Of a stretch of DNA of 9,490 nucleotides, positions 5,561 through 9,490 are shown one piece after another. Every line of letters begins with the position of its first letter. Position 1 is the stretch's first letter. A program made the position numbers and the translations under genes. This stretch comes from JADLFV01 sp964471555 (GTDB lineage: Bacteria > Planctomycetota > Phycisphaerae > Phycisphaerales > Phycisphaeraceae), in the NCBI GenBank assembly GCA_964471555.1, contig CAYYGM010000152.1, positions 1 to 9,490 of the forward strand, given 5' to 3'. The notes beneath the pieces are model-generated. The model had not been told where the DNA came from. It ran no database searches and saw only the letters and a list, made by a program, of their open reading frames with translations.

Positions 5561-8500
5561 TCAGGGATTGACCAGTTGCAGATGCAGTTTGCCGTCAGTG
5601 GACAGACTCAGCGGCAGGCTTGCCTCGATGCGGCCGGCGGCGGCGGTGGCGATGGTCTGAGGTTCGTTACCGTTACGTGACACCTGGAGTTGCTGGCCGT
5701 CCGCGGCGGGCAGCGTCAACTGCACGTCGTGGTTGGCAGTGAGCGTCCACGCTTGATCGCCGGTCTGATGCAGCACGGCGAAGGTGGGGATGCTGATGCG
5801 ATCGCCGGGCTGGGTGACGCGGACCAGCAGGCCATCGCCGGGCTTGAGTTGGGAAGGGTCGGCCACGTGAATCCGGCGGGGGCCGTCGAAGCTGAGCAGT
5901 GTGGTGGTGCGGGTGGGGTCGGCCTCGACCACGATCTGCGCGCCGTCGAAGCGATTGGCCTGGGGGTAGCAGTACATTTCGTTGGGCCAGACGAGCTCGA
6001 TGGAGCCGTCGTCGTGAATCTGTTGAACTTCCAGGCGGGTGTCGTTCAATTGTTGCTCGGCGAATTCGAGCATGGTGGCGCCAGGCTCATCCGCCTTTGC
6101 AATCGACTGAAGCATCATCACTTCGTCGGCGACATAAGGCACAGCACAATACGGCGGCGAACTGAAGCGCACGAGCGAGCCCGACAATCCCACTTGTGAG
6201 GGAATTTCGCCTTCGATCAGCACGCGATTGTCACGCAACCGGGCCTCAACCCGGTGCACTTCGCCGGTCCATTCGGCGGCGGCAAGGCGCAGGGAGAAAT
6301 CGCCGTCGCTCACCAGTGAGCCGGATACGAGTGTGGCGTCGGCGACTTGGCCGGAGGCATCGCGGCGGACGAAGCCGTAGCGGCCGATCAGTTGCATGGA
6401 GTCGGCGGAAACTTCGCTGTCGGCGGCATCGGTGGCGAGGATGCGATCCTGTCGGCCGTCAGCCAGGTCGATGAGCAATGATGCGATGTCGGATGCATTG
6501 CCGCGCGCGACCTGGGGCGGAACCCATTGCGCGTGTTTGACAGCGAACTGCTGCGGTTCGGCCACTTCCACCACGGAGACGTAACACGATTGCAGCGGCT
6601 GATCGTTTGCAGCGCGGCGGCGAGCGACGACGGCGCGGAAGTAGTCATCGACATCGAGTGTGCCGGCCCTGGCGGTGACGAGAGTTTGCTGCTGGGGGCT
6701 GATCATGGTCAGGCGCATGAGGCTCTTGTTGTCGTGCAGTTGCCATTGGGCCTGCCAGGGTTGGTTGGTGTCGGCAGCTTTGATGTCGAAGAGGAAACCA
6801 TAGCCGTTGCCGGGCGGCGGATTCCATTGCAGATATTGGTAGTCGGCCCGCTCGCCTTCGAGCCTGGGTTGAATCTGCGAGTTGCCGGCCATGATGCGTT
6901 CGCCCCAGGCGTAACCGGGCTGGTTGTAAACTTCGGCCTGGCGCTCAGGATGATCGAGGGCAGCGAGTGACCAGACATTGTCGATTTTTTCAGGGGTGGG
7001 GCCGGTCAATTGGAAGTCGGATGCGGGGCCGTCCTTGGCCTGGTGCGGGCCGTACCAGAGGTAATCGTGCACCTTGCCGCCGGTGACGCGGAAGACGTCG
7101 ATGCTGTAGAAGCGTTGATCGTCCACGTGCACCATGGCCAGCGAGCGCTGGTACTGAGTGATGCCGCTGCCGCGCCAGCGATGGGGGTTGGTCAGTTCGA
7201 TCAACTGCATGGGCTGGATGGGCAGGTAACTTTGCACGACGGCATCGGGCACATCTTCGCGATAGAGGCGATCCTCGCTGGGCAAACCTTCATCGACCAC
7301 GACGCCGCAGTGTGCGACCGGCTGAACGCCGAAGCCCTTGTGTGCGGGCACGCCCCAGACGTTGTAGCCGAACTCGCCGGTGGCCAGCAGACCCTTGGCG
7401 TAGAGCACGGCCGCCATCTGGTCATCGTGACAGTGCGAAACGTTAGCGCCGCCGCGCACGAACAGGCCGCGTTGCTGCTGGCCGGTGCCGTCACGCAGCA
7501 GCACCAGGCGCTTGGCGGGGCGCAGGAACGATTCATCGGGATAAAGCTGCATCGGCTCGACACCCTGCGGCAACGGCGGCGGGGTCAGCCAGAGCACCTC
7601 GGCGCTGCCGGTTACCGTAAATAGCGGCGCGTTGCGAATGCGATCCGGGATCGCCCAGTACACACGCTGGGTGAGCAACTTCCATTGCGGGTCCTGCACC
7701 TGGTTGTAGAGCCAGACGGTCATCTCGCGCAAGCTGCGCCAATCGGCGGTGCTGAAGCCGAAGCCGACTTCGTGATCGGTTTCCTGGTCGGCGAAGGTGA
7801 GCATGCGGCCGTACATGCTTTGCTGGTAAATCAGCGGAACCGCGAGGGTGCACCAGCGCGGGTCCTGCGTGATGGGCGGGCGCTGGGGCAGCAGGTGCGA
7901 CCATTGGCCAAGCGAAGGTGGGTTGCCGTCGCTGCCCTGCATGAGGTGGTGCAGCATGAGGATGAGGCGTCCCCCGTAGGCCCGGCCGGTGTTGGCGTAA
8001 ACGCTGCTGGCTTCGTAGTAATCGCCGTCGCGGTTGACGGTGTTGTCCAGGAAGGCGTAGGTCGCTTCGACATCGCGGCGAATCGTGGGTTCGTCGGCAA
8101 ACAGCAGCGAGCGGATCAACGATGCGCTGTAGGCGCACAGGGCGTGATTCTGGAGGTTGTCGTTGTCGGTGATCTTCCACGGCTCGCAGACCAGCAGCAG
8201 ACGATCGCGCATCAGGTCCACCAGACGGGATTGCGGGCGAAAGCGCGATAGCCGATCGCTGCGACCGTCACCGGCGACGAGATCAAAGGCACCGGCGGTG
8301 AGATAGACGCGCGTGTTGGCCCAGTTGCCGGTGAAGTTGAAATAGAACTCCATCGGCACAGGTGGGCCGACCCAGTCGAGCACTTTGGTGCGCTTGTCCG
8401 GATCGCCCACACGGTCGGCCATCAGATCGAGAATCAATAAGGTGCGCTCGGCGTAACGTTCGTCACCACTGAGGATGTATGCGTTGGCCAAAGGATGCAG

Positions 8501-9076
8501 CGAGCCGAGGATCTGTTCGAAGGCGTAGGCATTCCAGATGCCTTTGAAGTAGAAGCGTTGCCCGTCGCTGGGGCGCACCCAACCGTCGCCGGGGTCATAA
8601 AATTCCTCGCCGGGTTTCTGGATGCCGTAAACGTCGCCGGTGTAGGGTGAAAGCACCTGGCCCGGGCGAGATAAGTCGCACAGGCCGCCGCGGCCGTAGC
8701 GCGGCCAGCTTCCATTGGTCCTGGGGTCACCGGCCAACCCATAGGCGAAGCTCGCGCCTTCGGGCGGCATCAGGTCGATCAACTCCTGTTCGCTCATGGC
8801 CAGCCATTTGTCTGCCGTCTCGAACCATTGCCTGACCGTGTCCGCAAAGCGGGCATCGCTGCGGGCCATCTGGCGCATCAGTCGAATGTCGTCCGCCGAT
8901 TGAATCACGCCGCGATAAGGATGCACCGGCCGCTCATCCGGCTTCGCTACGCGCGCCAATATCTCCTGCGGCACTGCCTCCTCAGCCCCGGCCTGCACTG
9001 TTGCGCTCAGGACGATCAACACCATCACGAACAGGCTGCGGAACTGGCCAGACCGTCGGAGAATGGACAGATTCAA
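5561..9076 (-). CDS. Secreted alginate lyase / heparinase II/III-like polysaccharide lyase, large
   Basis: 1171 residues. The start is TTG (9074-9076) with GGAAGGA 8 nt upstream; it yields a signal peptide (Arg-Arg n-region, hydrophobic 15-27, likely cut after Ala29 or Ala31), so the protein is exported. Residues about 60-470 look like the alpha/alpha-toroid of the alginate-lyase/heparinase superfamily: Asn310-His311 in 'DNLQNHALCAY' and Tyr353/354/360 in 'DGDYYEASSVYANTG' match the Asn-His and Tyr pattern used for beta-elimination of uronic acid polymers. Residues about 515-680 carry the heparinase II/III-like beta-sandwich mark 'GGANVSHCHDDQMAAVLYA' (His548, His550). Residues about 690-1171 are beta-rich and I cannot assign them; most relatives (about 700-800 residues) lack so long a tail. 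The substrate (alginate, glycosaminoglycan, ulvan-like or other) cannot be told. There is no PEP-CTERM or dockerin, so it is probably periplasmic or released. It has its own promoter region. Confidence 0.85.
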   Translation of the reverse strand: MNLSILRRSGQFRSLFVMVLIVLSATVQAGAEEAVPQEILARVAKPDERPVHPYRGVIQSADDIRLMRQMARSDARFADTVRQWFETADKWLAMSEQELIDLMPPEGASFAYGLAGDPRTNGSWPRYGRGGLCDLSRPGQVLSPYTGDVYGIQKPGEEFYDPGDGWVRPSDGQRFYFKGIWNAYAFEQILGSLHPLANAYILSGDERYAERTLLILDLMADRVGDPDKRTKVLDWVGPPVPMEFYFNFTGNWANTRVYLTAGAFDLVAGDGRSDRLSRFRPQSRLVDLMRDRLLLVCEPWKITDNDNLQNHALCAYSASLIRSLLFADEPTIRRDVEATYAFLDNTVNRDGDYYEASSVYANTGRAYGGRLILMLHHLMQGSDGNPPSLGQWSHLLPQRPPITQDPRWCTLAVPLIYQQSMYGRMLTFADQETDHEVGFGFSTADWRSLREMTVWLYNQVQDPQWKLLTQRVYWAIPDRIRNAPLFTVTGSAEVLWLTPPPLPQGVEPMQLYPDESFLRPAKRLVLLRDGTGQQQRGLFVRGGANVSHCHDDQMAAVLYAKGLLATGEFGYNVWGVPAHKGFGVQPVAHCGVVVDEGLPSEDRLYREDVPDAVVQSYLPIQPMQLIELTNPHRWRGSGITQYQRSLAMVHVDDQRFYSIDVFRVTGGKVHDYLWYGPHQAKDGPASDFQLTGPTPEKIDNVWSLAALDHPERQAEVYNQPGYAWGERIMAGNSQIQPRLEGERADYQYLQWNPPPGNGYGFLFDIKAADTNQPWQAQWQLHDNKSLMRLTMISPQQQTLVTARAGTLDVDDYFRAVVARRRAANDQPLQSCYVSVVEVAEPQQFAVKHAQWVPPQVARGNASDIASLLIDLADGRQDRILATDAADSEVSADSMQLIGRYGFVRRDASGQVADATLVSGSLVSDGDFSLRLAAAEWTGEVHRVEARLRDNRVLIEGEIPSQVGLSGSLVRFSSPPYCAVPYVADEVMMLQSIAKADEPGATMLEFAEQQLNDTRLEVQQIHDDGSIELVWPNEMYCYPQANRFDGAQIVVEADPTRTTTLLSFDGPRRIHVADPSQLKPGDGLLVRVTQPGDRISIPTFAVLHQTGDQAWTLTANHDVQLTLPAADGQQLQVSRNGNEPQTIATAAAGRIEASLPLSLSTDGKLHLQLVNP

Positions 9077-9084
9077 GGTGAATA

Positions 9085-9091
9085 TCCTTCC
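9085..9091 (-). promoter_or_regulatory. Ribosome binding site deciding the TTG start of the lyase gene
   Basis: On the minus strand, GGAAGGA lies 8 nt before the TTG at 9076. No in-frame ATG or GTG lies in the 44 nt upstream, and the first internal ATG (residue 18) would destroy the signal peptide. The TTG start is therefore the best choice. Confidence 0.6.
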
Positions 9092-9115
9092 GCGACAAAG
9101 TGATAGATTTGCCTT

Positions 9116-9131
9116 GCTATAACCTTATAGC
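9116..9131. promoter_or_regulatory. Perfect 7-bp palindrome, candidate operator of the lyase gene
   Basis: GCTATAACCTTATAGC is GCTATAA and TTATAGC around a central CC. It lies about 40 nt upstream of the lyase start codon and directly downstream of the predicted -10 box, about +2 to +17 from the predicted transcription start. This is where a repressor of a substrate-inducible gene would bind. The AT-rich arms do not match a regulator consensus I can name. Confidence 0.5.
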
Positions 9132-9139
9132 TTTACAAC

Positions 9140-9167
9140 ATACTATCTTCCAACACGGCCCTGTCAA
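9140..9167 (-). promoter_or_regulatory. Sigma-70-type promoter candidate for the lyase gene
   Basis: On the minus strand TTGACA (9162-9167, perfect -35) and TAGTAT (9140-9145, 4 of 6 for -10) are separated by 16 nt, in an AT-rich island in otherwise GC-rich DNA. The predicted start of transcription is near 9133, giving a leader of about 57 nt. Confidence 0.5.
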
Positions 9168-9203
9168 TCGCAGATTACGTAGAACGCACCGACGCGCACA
9201 GAG

Positions 9204-9233
9204 CAAAACGCCGACCTCACGCGGCAGGTTTTG
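9204..9233. terminator. Bidirectional terminator-like hairpin after the edge PEP-CTERM gene
   Basis: On the minus strand CAAAAC, a 2-nt bulge, then GCCG pairs across an 8-nt loop with CGGC and GTTTTG. The A-run/T-run arrangement is palindromic, so it could work on either strand. It lies 25 bp past the stop of the gene at 9259-9490 and before the promoter of the lyase gene, so it would separate the two minus-strand units. Confidence 0.55.
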
Positions 9234-9258
9234 TCGGCCGACAGGTTGTCGTCATCGA

Positions 9259-9490
9259 TCAGTCTGCTTTTCGTCGCAGCGCGACCAGACTCGTCGCACT
9301 CAGCAACAGCAGCAGGCTGGCCGGCTCGGGGATCGTCGCCGCGAAGGCAGCAAAGTCCGCCGCCGAGCCGCCCCAGTGGTCGCCCACGATCTGCAAGTCC
9401 GACAGATTCACCTTGCCGTCGCCGTTGAAGTCGCCCAGGGCCCAACTCAAGGACGTACCGCTCCAGTGATCGCCCAGGATCTGCAGGTCC
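9259..9490 (-). CDS. PEP-CTERM/dockerin protein, C-terminal end only
   Basis: The frame is open to the window edge and stops at TGA (9259-9261), so only the last 76 codons are seen. It starts inside a dockerin: 'DLQILGDHWSG' ends the first repeat, then a full calcium loop 'DFNGDGKVNLSD' and 'LQIVGDHWGG' form the second. A short Ala-rich linker leads to 'IPEPASLLLLLSATSLVALRRKAD', a canonical PEP-CTERM signal with Pro-Glu-Pro, hydrophobic span and Arg-Arg-Lys. The dockerin-then-PEP order is the same as in the protein at 802-1860. A TTG at 9448-9450 is not a real start because homology continues past it. The function of the missing N-terminal part cannot be known from this window. Confidence 0.85.
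   Translation of the reverse strand, partial: DLQILGDHWSGTSLSWALGDFNGDGKVNLSDLQIVGDHWGGSAADFAAFAATIPEPASLLLLLSATSLVALRRKAD

Noticed and set aside
7533..8180. 215-codon minus-strand frame inside the lyase gene
   Set aside because: It is an out-of-frame shadow rich in Arg, Pro, His and Gln, with no start signal, and it overlaps the conserved NHA and Tyr motifs of the true frame.
5690..8251. Long plus-strand open frames (5690-6199, 6527-6970, 7010-7624, 7685-8251) opposite the lyase gene
   Set aside because: They are antisense to a 1171-residue gene with signal peptide and family motifs. Their composition (Gly/Val/Ala-rich, no domains) is typical of frames forced open by GC-rich codon use.
1..9490. 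CRISPR arrays, tRNA/rRNA genes, insertion sequences
   Set aside because: No regularly spaced repeats, no tRNA-like cloverleaf with a conserved T-arm, no rRNA core sequences, and no transposase motifs or terminal inverted repeats were seen.

Overview
The window looks like chromosomal DNA from a Planctomycetota-type bacterium, most likely a Phycisphaerae or relative. It is GC-rich. It encodes secreted proteins with C-terminal PEP-CTERM sorting signals, two dockerin modules with the planctomycete-style core 'DLQI(L/V/I)GD(N/H)W', a pseudopilin-like fragment, and a very large secreted polysaccharide lyase. The taxonomic call is inferred from this combination; there is no rRNA or other marker gene.

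Left part (1-2795, + strand). A fragment resembling the C-terminal part of a planctomycete pseudopilin (27-704) lacks a recognisable N-terminus. Two tandem paralogous PEP-CTERM proteins follow (802-1860 and 1924-2748). They align without gaps over 229 residues and differ by a 74-residue dockerin-bearing block present only in the first. A strong rho-independent terminator (2760-2795) closes this unit.

Middle (2836-5560). A complete UroD-fold protein of the uroporphyrinogen decarboxylase/corrinoid methyltransferase superfamily (2836-3885) is followed by a possible 48-residue minus-strand ORF. Next comes a dinB (DNA polymerase IV) gene carrying two single-G indels of opposite sign, which also loses DinB similarity before its C-terminus. 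About 380 bases with no recognisable gene follow.

Right part (minus strand). A 1171-residue secreted alginate-lyase/heparinase II/III-like protein fills 5561-9076. It starts at a TTG codon with a good Shine-Dalgarno sequence. Upstream lie a plausible sigma-70-type promoter and a 16-bp palindrome at about the predicted transcription start, suggesting repressor control. Beyond it, a bidirectional terminator-like hairpin and the C-terminal end of a third dockerin/PEP-CTERM protein reach the window edge.

Taken together, the intact genes suggest extracellular attack on an acidic polysaccharide (lyase) plus surface-sorted proteins with a possible lectin-like fold. The UroD-like protein's link to this is unproven. 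I see no CRISPR array, tRNA, rRNA or insertion sequence.
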